Shown here: positions 31,415 to 39,941 of the stretch, piece by piece
Layout: each line of letters begins with the position of its first letter
Position numbering within the stretch: the stretch's first letter is position 1
Program-made: the position numbers and the translations under genes
Assembly (NCBI RefSeq): GCF_009617585.1
Contig: NZ_WIXI01000031.1
Location: 1 to 43,929, forward strand
Direction of reading: 5' to 3'
Length of the DNA: 43,929 bases
Source: Endobacterium cereale
GTDB taxonomy: Bacteria > Pseudomonadota > Alphaproteobacteria > Rhizobiales > Rhizobiaceae
Notes under the pieces: model-generated
Told to the model about the DNA's origin: nothing
Database searches by the model: none
The model's input: the letters and a program-made list of their open reading frames with translations, nothing else

Positions 31415-31897
31415 TCACATTTCAACCTTGGCGTTGTCGCCCATATCCGGACGGGCGCTGGATACGGCAGCCGCCGCCATTTTAACATAACTGATGATGG
31501 TGCCGGGGCTATCCCAGTATTCAGCCGACGAAGGCGTAACTTTCAAGATCCGGATCGAGGGATCTTCGGGACTATCCCACCAAGCCTTAGCTGGCGTTGC
31601 CCAAAGGTCGCGGATATTCTCCCGATCGTTCTGAATATCAGCAGTTCCGGAAATCGAGACATATTTCTGCCCCTTCGAGTCGGCGAAGGCGAGGCACACA
31701 TTGGGATGACGAGCAATTTCTTCATCCTTGTGGCTTGCGACGTCAGTCAGGAAGTAGAAGGCGTTTTCGTCGCGCTCACTGTAAGCCGACATCGGTCGCG
31801 CTCGAAGATCGAGCCCGCTCTGCGTGGTTAGCATGCAGAAGCCGATCTTTTCTGCCAGTTCCCAGACCTTCGTGTTGTCGTCATCCAGATGCGCCAT
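31415..31897 (-). CDS. Pyridoxamine 5'-phosphate oxidase-fold general stress protein
   Basis: 160 aa; GGAGA nine bases before ATG 31897. The split-barrel FMN-binding fold is seen in FCMLTTQSGLDLRARPMSAY, AFYFLTDVASHKDEEI, VCLAFADSKGQKYVSISGTA and the Trp motif AWWDSPEDPSIR. This is the general stress protein 26-like subgroup, probably an FMN-dependent oxidoreductase. It has its own EcfG-type promoter and precedes the DedA gene. Confidence 0.82.
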   Translation of the reverse strand: MAHLDDDNTKVWELAEKIGFCMLTTQSGLDLRARPMSAYSERDENAFYFLTDVASHKDEEIARHPNVCLAFADSKGQKYVSISGTADIQNDRENIRDLWATPAKAWWDSPEDPSIRILKVTPSSAEYWDSPGTIISYVKMAAAAVSSARPDMGDNAKVEM

Positions 31898-31925
31898 TTG
31901 TAATCTCCTGCTGTTGCAGCCTGAG

Positions 31926-31950
31926 AACGACAGGCGTTCCTGGAAGTTCC
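31926..31950 (-). promoter_or_regulatory. EcfG-type promoter
   Basis: On the minus strand GGAAC (31946-31950), 17 bases, GTT (31926-31928), 29 bases before the ATG of the flavin-fold stress protein. Confidence 0.6.
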
Positions 31951-31963
31951 GCCTGTGTCCCTG

Positions 31964-32368
31964 CTATGACGCATGGGCGACGATAACCGCACGATCGTTT
32001 GCAGGTTGGACTCTGTCGTCGAACTTCTGGTCCAGCAGATCAAGGATATCCTGCACGCCGAACGGCTTGGGAATGAACGTCCAGTCGCTGGCCAAGCCAT
32101 CCGTAACTGCCCGGCCCGAGGTGACGATGATCGCTGTACTCGGCGCATGGGACGCGACCATCGCCGCCAGATCGGTACCGCTAAGGCCTCCCGGCATATC
32201 GACGTCTGTTATCATAAAATCAAACGCTGGGTTGCGCCCGATCACACCTATCGCTTCAAGGAAATTCGAGGCCATAGAGACATGATAACCTTCATCGATG
32301 AGTGCTTCTGCGAGTACAAGGCGGATGAGAGGTTCATCTTCAACTATAAGGACAGAACGCGTGGACAT
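31964..32368 (-). CDS. Single-domain response regulator (CheY-like)
   Basis: 134 aa; GGAGG nine bases before ATG 32368. Receiver domain only: E10-D11, phosphoacceptor D55 in MITDVDMPGG, VTSGR, and the Lys of PKPF. About 20 extra residues follow the fold. It sits directly upstream of the EcfG-type promoter of the flavin-fold gene. Its kinase partner is unknown; it is analogous to the regulator at 8336-8704. Confidence 0.85.
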   Translation of the reverse strand: MSTRSVLIVEDEPLIRLVLAEALIDEGYHVSMASNFLEAIGVIGRNPAFDFMITDVDMPGGLSGTDLAAMVASHAPSTAIIVTSGRAVTDGLASDWTFIPKPFGVQDILDLLDQKFDDRVQPANDRAVIVAHAS

Positions 32369-32536
32369 GGCAGGCCTCCGTTGACGTCATTTCACTCACA
32401 ACTCGTCCGGACCGATGTTCGGCCTGCCCCGTCGCCTATTATTTGTGAACATATTTAATAAAATACCAACTGATCGAAACGCATCCCATCATTTGGATAC
32501 GCGGTTTCGATCGATATGCGTGTTGCCCCGGGAGGA

Positions 32537-35233
32537 TCATGCTGTGCGCTTGGACGCCTTGTCCAGACGCTTGATAGCTTGCTCTAGCGAGCGCTGCCCG
32601 TCGCAGTAGTCCTGCCAAGCCGTGCTGTCCTTCAGAAGACCAGGAACTGTACGGATGGTGAAGCGCTTTGGATCGAGGCCCTTTTTCACTTGGCTCCAAT
32701 TAAGCGGCATCGACACGGTCGCACCGGGCCGAGCACGAGGTGATAGCGGCGCGACCGCCGTCGAAGTTCTGTCGTTGCGGAGGTAGTCCAGGAATATGCG
32801 ACCGTTCCGTTGCGCCTTGGACATCTTGATCAGGTAAAGCTCGGGGTTGTCCCTTGCCATCGCCTGGCAGACATTATGGGCAAACGCTTTGCCATGATCC
32901 CAGTTCAGCTTCTTGCCCTTCGGCACCAATAGCGGCGTAACCACATGGAGACCCTTGCCCCCAGTCGTTTTGCTAAAGCTGACCAGGCCCAGTTCCTCCA
33001 ACCGATCCCGGATCTCACGCGCGCCCTCGATTACCGTATCAAAGTCGACATCTGGACCGGGGTCCAAATCGAACACCAATCGTCCAGGGACTTCTGGCTG
33101 ATACGGCTCGCAATTCCAAGGGTGTAGCTCCGCTCCACCGATCTGCGCGACTGCGGCAAGGCCTTCGACGCGGTCGATCTGCAGATATGGCTGTTTATCC
33201 CCGGATACCTTGACCTGTTCAATCAGGTTAGAGGTTCCCTGCATGGCATGGCGTTGGAAAAACTGCTCGCCGCCGATGCCGTCGGGCGTGCGAATGATCG
33301 AGCAGGGCCGCCCCTTGATCTGATCAATAAGCCAAGGACCGACTGCTTCATAATACTGAGCAAGTTCAACCTTGGTAACCGGCTCGTTGTCGAGCGCATC
33401 AGGCCAAAGCTCCTTGTCTGGGCTTGAGATCAGCACGCCCATAACATCAACCTTCGCGCCCTTTCGCAGGCGAGAGTTCTTTTCACGAACAGGGGCAGGT
33501 TTCGCACTTTTTTTGGGATCGGGAGTATCGACCTCATCCGGCTCTGCAGGTTTTTCGGCTTCGACCTCCTTTGCAGGTTTGTCCTCGCGCAAACCTTTGA
33601 ATGAAGCCTGTCGCACCTGACCGTCGGCGGTCCATCCTGCGAATTCGATTTCGGCAACCAGTTCGGGCTTCAGCCACACGATATCAGCGGACTTCTTTGG
33701 GGCTCCTATTCCTGTGAACGGGGATTTTGAAGCCTCTACCTTCTTGAGCTTCGGCAGAATCTGATCGACCACCTTCGCACCGTAGCCCGTCCCTACCCTG
33801 CCTACGTAGACGAAGTGATCGTCGCGATAGACGCCGACCAGCAGTGAGCGGAACGCGCCGTTTGTCGTCGCATAAGCGCCGATCACAACCTCATGCCCTG
33901 CCCTGCACTTCGATTTGGCCCAAGTATCGCTGCGACCCGACTGATAAGGGGCATCGCCCTTCTTTGAAACGATGCCTTCAAGTGACAGGCGACACGCCGA
34001 CTTCAGGACAGCATCACCTCCTGTTTCGAAGTGCTCGACAAAGCGCAGTCGTGGATCTTCGCCTGAATCTGACAAGAGAGTGGACAGGCGCTCCTTCCGC
34101 TCGATCAACGGCTCAGCCCGCAAGTCGGTCTCACCGTCAAACAAAAGATCGAAGGCAAAAAACACCAGATCGTCGGTCTTGCCCTCCGACAACGCAGCCT
34201 GGAGAGCGGCAAAGTCGGGCGCGCCGTTTTCGTCTAAAGCGCATATCTCACCATCGATGATAACGTCGGGGAGCTGCGCGGCAGCCTCAGCAATCGCCGG
34301 GTACTTGCCCGTCCAGTCTAGGCCTTTCCGGGTCTTCAGTGTGACCTTTCCACCTTCGACCCGCATCTGAATACGGTAACCATCGAATTTGATCTCATGT
34401 ATCCAGCCCTTGGCTGAAGGCGGCCGCTGCAGGGTCTCACACAGCTGGGGTGCGATAAAGTCTGGCACTGAAGATGACGCAGCGCTGCGCTTTTGCCCGG
34501 AAGTTACTTTCGTCTTTCTGGGCGCTGGCCCGGGCTTCGCTTTCGTACCAGCTTTACGTTCCTCAGCGGCGAGCCCTTCGCTGCTGTCCCAAACCGCATC
34601 AGCTCCAACCTCGCCTCCTGTCGTGATGAAGGGCTTGGGTTTCCGCCCTTTTCCCGATGCAATCGCCTCCATCGTCCGATCGGAGGCAACGGACGTGGTG
34701 TTCTCTTCAAGAATAGATGCGCCGTCCTCCTCGACCGAATGTTCGTCATTGTGTTTGATCAGAAGCCAGTTAGTTCGTTTTTCGCCCTCGCGGCCGCGCA
34801 TGCGCACGAGTACGAAGCTGCCGTGTAGCCGCTCGCCTTCGAGGGTGAACTTGAAGTCGCCCTTCGCTAGAGCCTGCTCGGGTGCCTTGTTACCTTCCGG
34901 TTCCCAGTAGCCACGATCCCAAAGCATCACTGTGCCGCCGCCGTATTGACCTTTAGGAATTGTCCCTTCGAAGTCGCCGTAGTCGAGCGGGTGATCTTCT
35001 ACCTCGACCGCCAGACGCTTGTCTTGAGGATCGAGCGAGGGGCCCCTCGTTACCGCCCAAGACTTGAACACGCCATCCATTTCGATCCGAAGATCGTAAT
35101 GAAGACGCGTTGCATCATGCTTTTGGATGACGAAACGTCGACGGTTCGAAGGCCTTACTTCGACCTCACCACTAGGCTCGGCGGTCTTCTTGAAGTCGCG
35201 CTTTCCGCGATATTTGCTAAGATTATCCGCCAT
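32537..35233 (-). CDS. ligD: Multifunctional NHEJ ligase LigD
   Basis: 898 aa with all three LigD domains in the order phosphoesterase, ligase, polymerase. The phosphoesterase (about 25-165) has [15 protein letters not shown] with H39, H45 and D47. The ligase (about 255-540) has IKFDGYR with catalytic K282, a C-terminal OB fold and [10 protein letters not shown]. After an acidic Pro-rich linker (541-595) comes the polymerase/primase domain (600-885), with FDLDPGPD (D722, D724), TTGGKGLH and FLDYLRND. Processes, fills and seals ends held by Ku. Last gene of a four-gene leftward operon with an EcfG-type promoter. Confidence 0.95.
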   Translation of the reverse strand: MADNLSKYRGKRDFKKTAEPSGEVEVRPSNRRRFVIQKHDATRLHYDLRIEMDGVFKSWAVTRGPSLDPQDKRLAVEVEDHPLDYGDFEGTIPKGQYGGGTVMLWDRGYWEPEGNKAPEQALAKGDFKFTLEGERLHGSFVLVRMRGREGEKRTNWLLIKHNDEHSVEEDGASILEENTTSVASDRTMEAIASGKGRKPKPFITTGGEVGADAVWDSSEGLAAEERKAGTKAKPGPAPRKTKVTSGQKRSAASSSVPDFIAPQLCETLQRPPSAKGWIHEIKFDGYRIQMRVEGGKVTLKTRKGLDWTGKYPAIAEAAAQLPDVIIDGEICALDENGAPDFAALQAALSEGKTDDLVFFAFDLLFDGETDLRAEPLIERKERLSTLLSDSGEDPRLRFVEHFETGGDAVLKSACRLSLEGIVSKKGDAPYQSGRSDTWAKSKCRAGHEVVIGAYATTNGAFRSLLVGVYRDDHFVYVGRVGTGYGAKVVDQILPKLKKVEASKSPFTGIGAPKKSADIVWLKPELVAEIEFAGWTADGQVRQASFKGLREDKPAKEVEAEKPAEPDEVDTPDPKKSAKPAPVREKNSRLRKGAKVDVMGVLISSPDKELWPDALDNEPVTKVELAQYYEAVGPWLIDQIKGRPCSIIRTPDGIGGEQFFQRHAMQGTSNLIEQVKVSGDKQPYLQIDRVEGLAAVAQIGGAELHPWNCEPYQPEVPGRLVFDLDPGPDVDFDTVIEGAREIRDRLEELGLVSFSKTTGGKGLHVVTPLLVPKGKKLNWDHGKAFAHNVCQAMARDNPELYLIKMSKAQRNGRIFLDYLRNDRTSTAVAPLSPRARPGATVSMPLNWSQVKKGLDPKRFTIRTVPGLLKDSTAWQDYCDGQRSLEQAIKRLDKASKRTA

Positions 35234-35297
35234 CTTCGAGCCTCATCCTGGTGCGAACGCTAAATGCCGAGAGAAGTCTCAACCCCGCCGTAGCCGT

Positions 35298-35609
35298 TCA
35301 ATTTGCCGAGATTTCCGTCGCGCCCAACTCTTGATAGGCGGAGCGGACGACCGCTTCCTGGTCGGCCGCGATATCGGCAGAGACTTCTATTTCAGCTGAG
35401 AGCGGGGCATCGTCGCGCGCATCCTCGTCTACCGTTGCTGCATCACCGCCGCTAACATCGGTACCGGCGGAATTATCGGAACCACTGGTCTCTACGAAGA
35501 TGTCAGACCGATCGATACCAAGCTTTTGAACGAGATGTTCGACAGCTAGGTCAGCGGATTCTCGGGTCGAAAACACTGCCGTGATGGTCTTTGTACTCAT
35601 GTCAGACAT
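35298..35609 (-). CDS. Acidic protein upstream of ligD (YflT/DUF1269-like shape)
   Basis: 103 aa; GAGGA eight bases before ATG 35609. Residues 8-40 read TITAVFSTRESADLAVEHLV, a strand-helix unit like the stress protein YflT/general stress 17M fold. The middle is an acidic Asp/Ser/Gly/Thr linker, and the end (SAYQELGATEISAN) returns to helix-strand. No enzyme motif. 64 bases before ligD on the same strand. Confidence 0.6.
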   Translation of the reverse strand: MSDMSTKTITAVFSTRESADLAVEHLVQKLGIDRSDIFVETSGSDNSAGTDVSGGDAATVDEDARDDAPLSAEIEVSADIAADQEAVVRSAYQELGATEISAN

Positions 35610-35626
35610 TTTCGGGTCCTCTCCGG

Positions 35627-35812
35627 TTACGCGGTTTGCTGAAATTCGTTCAGCTGACGGATCATCGCCAGCGCTGCGGCAACGGCTTGATCTTCGTCAC
35701 CGCTTGGATCGGCAGACATTCTGACAGTGATGAGGTCATTGCCCTCGCCCTTGAATTCGACAGTGACGGTCGTGTCAGTGGTTTTTGCGACGTTGATATT
35801 CATTAGCAGCAT
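35627..35812 (-). CDS. Small beta-rich protein in the ligD operon
   Basis: 61 aa; GGAGGT eight bases before ATG 35812. Beta-rich start (INVAKTTDTTVTVEFKGEGN) then a helix (VAAALAMIRQLNEFQ). No named family. Gap of 17 bases to the next gene and 4 bases from the previous one, so clearly operonic with ligD. Confidence 0.6.
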   Translation of the reverse strand: MLLMNINVAKTTDTTVTVEFKGEGNDLITVRMSADPSGDEDQAVAAALAMIRQLNEFQQTA

Positions 35813-35816
35813 AGAG

Positions 35817-36026
35817 CTACACCTCCGTCGAAAGCGAATAAGCGTGCGTTATGCGAAACTCCTCCGGGTCCATAAACCGTTCAGTTCCGCCAGGTTCATC
35901 TTCTGGGTGAGAGATTTTTAGATCAACGTGGGAAGGCAGGGTCATCGCCTGCTCGATGTTCATGATCCCCAGCGGAATGATGCCCTCTTCTCCCTCGGCG
36001 ACCACCTCAACGACCTTCTTCTCCAT
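35817..36026 (-). CDS. First small protein of the ligD operon
   Basis: 69 aa; GGAG eight bases before ATG 36026. Acidic and beta-prone (EKKVVEVVAEGEEGIIPLGI), with a conserved-looking middle NIEQAMTLPSHVDLKISHPE and an FRITHAY end. No domain recognised. Its promoter (36060-36085) is of the EcfG type, and it leads the transcript that ends with ligD. Confidence 0.6.
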   Translation of the reverse strand: MEKKVVEVVAEGEEGIIPLGIMNIEQAMTLPSHVDLKISHPEDEPGGTERFMDPEEFRITHAYSLSTEV

Positions 36027-36059
36027 CACTTATCTCCTGCCAAATAAATCTGCCTCCTG

Positions 36060-36085
36060 AACTACAAGCTGGGCGCTGTAGTTCC
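36060..36085 (-). promoter_or_regulatory. EcfG-type promoter of the ligD operon (18-base spacing)
   Basis: On the minus strand GGAAC (36081-36085), 18 bases, GTT (36060-36062), 34 bases before the ATG at 36026. The site is also a partial inverted repeat (GAACTAC/GTAGTTC). Confidence 0.55.
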
Positions 36086-36113
36086 CGGCCAAGGCGCGCG
36101 TCGTGACGGAGCA

Positions 36114-36138
36114 GGAACGAACAGTGCCGGTGTTGGTT
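36114..36138 (+). promoter_or_regulatory. EcfG-type promoter facing right
   Basis: GGAAC at 36114-36118, 17 bases, GTT at 36136-36138. It is divergent from the ligD-operon promoter 28 bases away and points to the small hydrophilic genes at 36150 and 36376. Confidence 0.6.
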
Positions 36139-36149
36139 GTAATTGCAGA

Positions 36150-36383
36150 ATGGAGGATCTGCTCAATGAGAACCACAACACCAAGCGAAGAAGCGAAGGC
36201 GCTCCAGGTACGACCGATCAGTCTCCCCGATGGGAAGGACCGCAGGAGAATACACCTCGCGGCTATTTGCCAGCGAAGGACGATCCGGATCGTGACGAGG
36301 ACGCTGTCGGCGAAACAAATGCCGATCCGCAAAAGACCGGTTTGACTGACGCCATGAAAACAAAGGATGATCCAGATGTCTAA
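36150..36383 (+). CDS. Small disordered hydrophilic protein
   Basis: 77 aa. Asp-, Asn-, Pro- and Gly-rich (GYLPAKDDPDRDEDAVGETN), with no hydrophobic core; predicted disordered and stress-protein-like. The ATG at 36150 has a poor ribosome site. A strong GGAGGATC lies inside this frame's first codons (36154-36161) before an ATG in another frame (36165), so an N-terminal frameshift near 36175-36210 is possible. The stop overlaps the next gene's start. Confidence 0.5.
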   Translation: MEDLLNENHNTKRRSEGAPGTTDQSPRWEGPQENTPRGYLPAKDDPDRDEDAVGETNADPQKTGLTDAMKTKDDPDV

Positions 36384-36591
36384 CCCTGAAGACGATGCAA
36401 AGGGTCAATACGCTCCGTCCCAAGCGGATCGCAAAGCTTCGGGAGTACACAGCGCGAAGCCTACGGTTATCACCGGTTCAGAAGATGCGACTGTGCATCG
36501 CGATCCACCCGGCAAAAAGGCCGGTAAGGACTGGGACATAAACTACGATCCGTCAGAAATGAACGAAGGCAGCTTCAGAGGCTCACGCTAG
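36376..36591 (+). CDS. Small disordered hydrophilic protein
   Basis: 71 aa from ATG 36376, with AAGGA about eight bases upstream. Low-complexity polar sequence (AKGQYAPSQADRKASGVHSA; KAGKDWDINYDPSEMNEGSF). Co-transcribed with, and overlapping, the similar preceding gene. Both probably belong to a stress-induced pair of hydrophilic proteins divergent from ligD. Role unknown. Confidence 0.6.
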   Translation: MSNPEDDAKGQYAPSQADRKASGVHSAKPTVITGSEDATVHRDPPGKKAGKDWDINYDPSEMNEGSFRGSR

Positions 36592-36790
36592 CTCTCGTGA
36601 ACGCATAGATCATCTAGCGCTCGTACTGGGGGTAATCTCTGCGGCTTGAGTGGGCACGGTTCGCTTCGCTCGCATTTCGACGCGCTAGTGATCCGATTAT
36701 GGGAACTTTCGCAGCCTATGATGATTGGACGTCCGCGCGCTGCCTAGAAGGGTGCGGGCGGAGCTTATTAGCTTGCTACACGGGAAGAAT

Positions 36791-37369
36791 ATGACCGATT
36801 TCGACCGAGACGATTTCCAGGAAACTATCCAAGATCTTTCAGGGCTGTTAGCGGAGCCGAATGCACATTATCAGGTAGTCTGGAAAGTCGAGTACCTTAG
36901 CCAAAGCGACTGGTATCACTTTTATGGCATGGTGAGAAATGGCCAGTCGTCCGGTGTAGGGCATGTCTACGATCGCCTTGAACGTCAGGCCAATAATGTG
37001 TCCCCTCAAGAATGCATTTCGGTTGCGCTGGGTTTTCATGCCAATGCTTCTATTCATACATATGGTGGAAGGCGTTCAGTCAGCACAGACATCCTTGAAG
37101 AGATCGAAACAAAAGGTGCGGCTGGCGCGGAAGTAATACGGCTGGGGGTAGAAGCCAGAAGCAAAGAAGCCAGTGGACGGAAAGTCATGTCTGTAACGGA
37201 TGTCGCGTTCATCGGGCTTAGGCACAGTGTCCAAGCTGAGTGTCTGTTAAGTTTCACGACCAACGAGCCGTCGATTAAGTGGTGCCGAGACCGTCGATTT
37301 ATCAGCGCCCTTCCTGATATGCCTCACAACGGCGGCAAATGGCTCAAGGCGGATAGTAGAGATCGGTAA
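36791..37369 (+). CDS. Hypothetical protein, 192 aa
   Basis: ATG 36791 chosen; a TTG at 36725 would add 22 residues. Mixed alpha/beta with WKVEYLSQSDWYHFYGMVRN and VMSVTDVAFIGLRHSVQAEC. No membrane segment or catalytic motif that I can name. A GGAAC-N17-ATT upstream (36702-36726) is a near match to the EcfG motif. Function unknown. Confidence 0.55.
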   Translation: MTDFDRDDFQETIQDLSGLLAEPNAHYQVVWKVEYLSQSDWYHFYGMVRNGQSSGVGHVYDRLERQANNVSPQECISVALGFHANASIHTYGGRRSVSTDILEEIETKGAAGAEVIRLGVEARSKEASGRKVMSVTDVAFIGLRHSVQAECLLSFTTNEPSIKWCRDRRFISALPDMPHNGGKWLKADSRDR

Positions 37370-37378
37370 CCCCTCAGC

Positions 37379-37951
37379 TTAGGTCGTGCAGGTCCGCGTT
37401 TCGGGCGCAACAGAAAATTCTGAAAACTGCACCTGAAGTCCACTTCCTTGTGGTGAACAAGCGGTCGGCCCGACCAGATAAGTTTTGGCTCCCGAAAATG
37501 GTGCCAAACGTAAGAGAGGCCAGGTTAACCCGTCCGTGGATGCCTGTATTCGCATTACTCCCTGCATAAGTGTAACACGGACGAAAAAGTCCTCGGCATG
37601 GATAGGACGGGCCACAGACCAATCTGACTTTCCATCCGTCACGACGGTGCTTAGAAACGCCTGACCGTCAGTGAACTCCACGCCCGCTTTAACCCATTTG
37701 GTCTCGTCGATCCGCACCATCAGTCCGGCCTGGTCATACAGATCGCGGTATCTGCCCTTCACTCGAACTTGCGCAGTAAAGCCATCGCCAGTCGGTACAC
37801 CGAGAAAGTGACCGCTGTCTCGGATAAAGCCGTAAAATGTCTCGCGCCAAAAATCCGTGTTTGCACTTGTCGTGATGCTGAGAACGTCCTTCTCAAGGCT
37901 CCAGATCGATGGCTCGTTAAGCCACGACGCCGTTTCGAACGATTTCATCAT
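37379..37951 (-). CDS. DUF1349-domain protein
   Basis: 190 aa, ATG 37951 (the next Met codon 37948 is an alternative). The concanavalin-like DUF1349 pattern is clear: a Trp-Ser start, TNTDFWRETFYG-like turn, DQAGLMVRIDETKWVKAGVE, DFFVRVTLMQGVMRIQASTD and LVGPTACSPQGSGLQVQF. Usual length for the family (about 190-200). Function unknown; likely a carbohydrate- or ligand-binding jelly roll in the cytoplasm. Confidence 0.85.
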   Translation of the reverse strand: MMKSFETASWLNEPSIWSLEKDVLSITTSANTDFWRETFYGFIRDSGHFLGVPTGDGFTAQVRVKGRYRDLYDQAGLMVRIDETKWVKAGVEFTDGQAFLSTVVTDGKSDWSVARPIHAEDFFVRVTLMQGVMRIQASTDGLTWPLLRLAPFSGAKTYLVGPTACSPQGSGLQVQFSEFSVAPETRTCTT

Positions 37952-38033
37952 GTCTCGACTCTTTACGTTACGATCTGGTTGATGTGATCTTGAGGAATAT
38001 GCCCCGGGCCAGAGTAGCGAACCTTGTCGCCGG

Positions 38034-38303
38034 TCATCTGTCAGGCGAGCCTGTCAAAGGATTTCCGAACAAGTCGATGGGCACGGGTGGTTTGACCTTT
38101 TCGTCATAGCCGAGTTCTGACACGCGCCCTCCAAATGATCGCGGGCTATTTGGCCGACCGGACCAGAGCACAAACTCCACTTTCTCGCCCGCCTTAATAT
38201 CCCGGTGGGCTATGAAGTAACCTCGATGATCTGGAGCGTTCTGATGGCCGGCCTTTTCATTCTCGAAGAGGCTAACATCACCAGGCTTCGCCTTGTAACG
38301 CAT
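38034..38303 (-). CDS. Hypothetical small protein, 89 aa
   Basis: ATG 38303 with AAGGAAG six bases upstream. Polar and beta-rich, with GHQNAPDHRGYFIAHRDIKA and GEKVEFVLWSGRPNS, which reads like a small OB- or SH3-like domain. No named family from memory. Real gene by ribosome site and composition. Confidence 0.6.
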   Translation of the reverse strand: MRYKAKPGDVSLFENEKAGHQNAPDHRGYFIAHRDIKAGEKVEFVLWSGRPNSPRSFGGRVSELGYDEKVKPPVPIDLFGNPLTGSPDR

Positions 38304-38417
38304 TCCGGCTTCCTTCGCTTATAACGACAATGACACTATGATGGAGATAGCGTTGAACCCCCGCTCGACCAGTTGCATTTACGGCACCTGCGAAATAATC
38401 ACGATCTTGACGTGACC

Positions 38418-39209
38418 CTACGCGCCCTGGTTCGGTATCCAAATCGCAGAGGTGTCATCTCCATATGGTTTGGCCGTTCCATCCAAAACGCGTACGCCAA
38501 CCCAAGCACAGACGACAGCGTCCAAAGCGTCCTCGAATGCTTTTAGCTCATAGCCTCGGCATCCTAGATCGGGAAGCGTCAATGCGGTCGCGACTCCGCG
38601 TATCCTAGTTTCGAGCAGTTCGATTATCCCGCCCCAAACCTCGTATAATTTCCGGCGACGGGTTAAGCGATCGTCTTCCGGCCAGTATGCGCGCGCTTTC
38701 CCATGCTTGTAGGGAAGCCTGCGGTTCGCGACCGCGAGTTCGATCAGGGCTGGGTGTGGATAGACCTCAATCAAGGCTGGAAGAGTTCCGCCTGACGTGA
38801 TGAGAGGATATCCCTCGCGCGCGAAGCCTTTTGTCAGATCGTCACTAAGCCTGCCTGGCCGCAATGCACTAGGAGTATGGGTTCCGGCATGCCGAGCCCC
38901 GTACAAGGATGATACCTTGTTGTCGGAAACCCTACGGGAAACGATCGGGAGACGTGACAACGGCATATCAATCGCCACGAGCGTGACCGGCGCCCCCACC
39001 AGGGATGTTGCCGCTGCCAGAAGAGCCGATGGTTCAGGCATAGACCCGCGAGGCTTCTTGCGCTGAACATCTATTACCTGTGATGTGAATGCCTCATAGG
39101 ATGCGGCAACTGCGGAAAGTTTCCAGCCAAGCGGCCCCTCGACCGCGAGAGCAACCCCACTTGGCTGGGTAGCGGTCCATGCGGCGTCGATGCCAAGAAC
39201 GACTTTCAA
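38418..39209 (-). CDS. DUF429-domain protein
   Basis: 263 aa from a TTG at 39209, chosen because GGAAGGAG lies 10-17 bases upstream and the DUF429 start (VVLGIDAAWT) follows at once. Key features are GIDAAWT, VAIDMPLSRLPIVSRRVSDN, EVYPHPALIELA, and the late YELKAFEDALDAVVCAWVGV. DUF429 is an RNase H-like fold family; catalytic Asp/Glu residues are in place. Role unknown. Confidence 0.8.
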   Translation of the reverse strand: MKVVLGIDAAWTATQPSGVALAVEGPLGWKLSAVAASYEAFTSQVIDVQRKKPRGSMPEPSALLAAATSLVGAPVTLVAIDMPLSRLPIVSRRVSDNKVSSLYGARHAGTHTPSALRPGRLSDDLTKGFAREGYPLITSGGTLPALIEVYPHPALIELAVANRRLPYKHGKARAYWPEDDRLTRRRKLYEVWGGIIELLETRIRGVATALTLPDLGCRGYELKAFEDALDAVVCAWVGVRVLDGTAKPYGDDTSAIWIPNQGA

Positions 39210-39346
39210 TGCTTCCCGCTCCTTCCGTCGTGTCACTGCGCTGCACGATGGCACCAAAGCAGTGCCGCTCTCCTTGACTAAACAGAGTGAAACCGGCTCC
39301 ACGCCTTTCAGTCAATCGTATCCTTCGCAGCACCACCGCGTTCTAC

Positions 39347-39371
39347 GGAACGGAGTGCGTCATTGCCAGTT
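39347..39371 (+). promoter_or_regulatory. EcfG-type promoter
   Basis: GGAAC at 39347-39351, 17 bases, GTT at 39369-39371, 27 bases before the ATG at 39398. Confidence 0.55.
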
Positions 39372-39397
39372 CATACTGCGGCATCAGGAACAGACGA

Positions 39398-39916
39398 ATG
39401 AATTTTGCACAAACGCGTGTAGTCCATGAAAGCGTGGGCAACTGGACTGTGGATTCCATCGGAGATGACGGTGAAGTTACGGACGACTTTTTAGCGGATG
39501 AGGAAAAGGTCATCGAGCATGCCAAGCAAATCATGATCATCAACGGGTTCACTTGTGCAGCATCTCGGACTTCCTGCTGTTCACCGGCTTGCGGTAGCAA
39601 TGATGGGTTTAGCCATCGCGTTCCTTGCAGCAGCGATCGGATACTCCCCCCTCGCCTTCATCGCTCTCGGTCTATTCGGCTTCGGCTACATCGTCGCAAC
39701 GGGCGCCCTTCTCATCTGGGGTGTATCGATCTACAGCAGACACCCTGCACTTGGTCTGAGTGTGCCCTTTCTCACTGTTGCTATCGGTCAAACCGTTGGA
39801 GCGCCGATCTTCGGCCTACTATGGGATATCGGTGGAAGCGCCTCGGCTCTCGCAATCTTCGCTATGGTCATGGCAGCTGGTGCAAGCTTCACCGCTGCGA
39901 AGAAAGCACCCTCTGA
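39398..39916 (+). CDS. Small stress gene with a run-on 3' end
   Basis: ATG 39398 with AGGA nine bases upstream. Residues 1-51 are coherent (a strand, then DDFLADEEKVIEHAKQIMII and GF) like a small DUF2188-size protein, and it has an EcfG-type promoter. From about 39550 the frame runs into the truncated MFS transporter in another frame and becomes Cys/Ser/Arg-rich, so the native stop has been lost by a deletion or fusion. Only the first part should be considered real. Confidence 0.45.
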   Translation: MNFAQTRVVHESVGNWTVDSIGDDGEVTDDFLADEEKVIEHAKQIMIINGFTCAASRTSCCSPACGSNDGFSHRVPCSSDRILPPRLHRSRSIRLRLHRRNGRPSHLGCIDLQQTPCTWSECALSHCCYRSNRWSADLRPTMGYRWKRLGSRNLRYGHGSWCKLHRCEESTL

Positions 39917-39941
39917 ATATACCGCCAATCAGAGCGAATAG
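39555..39941 (+). pseudogene. C-terminal fragment of an MFS transporter
   Basis: The frame encodes about four membrane helices of a major facilitator (LAIGYSPLAFIALGLFGFGY; LSVPFLTVAIGQTVGAPIFG; LAIFAMVMAAGASFTA). The N-terminal eight or so helices and the signature loop 2-3 are missing. It resembles the YbfB/YjiJ-type MFS C-terminal half. The ATG here is incidental. Clear 5' truncation. Confidence 0.65.
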
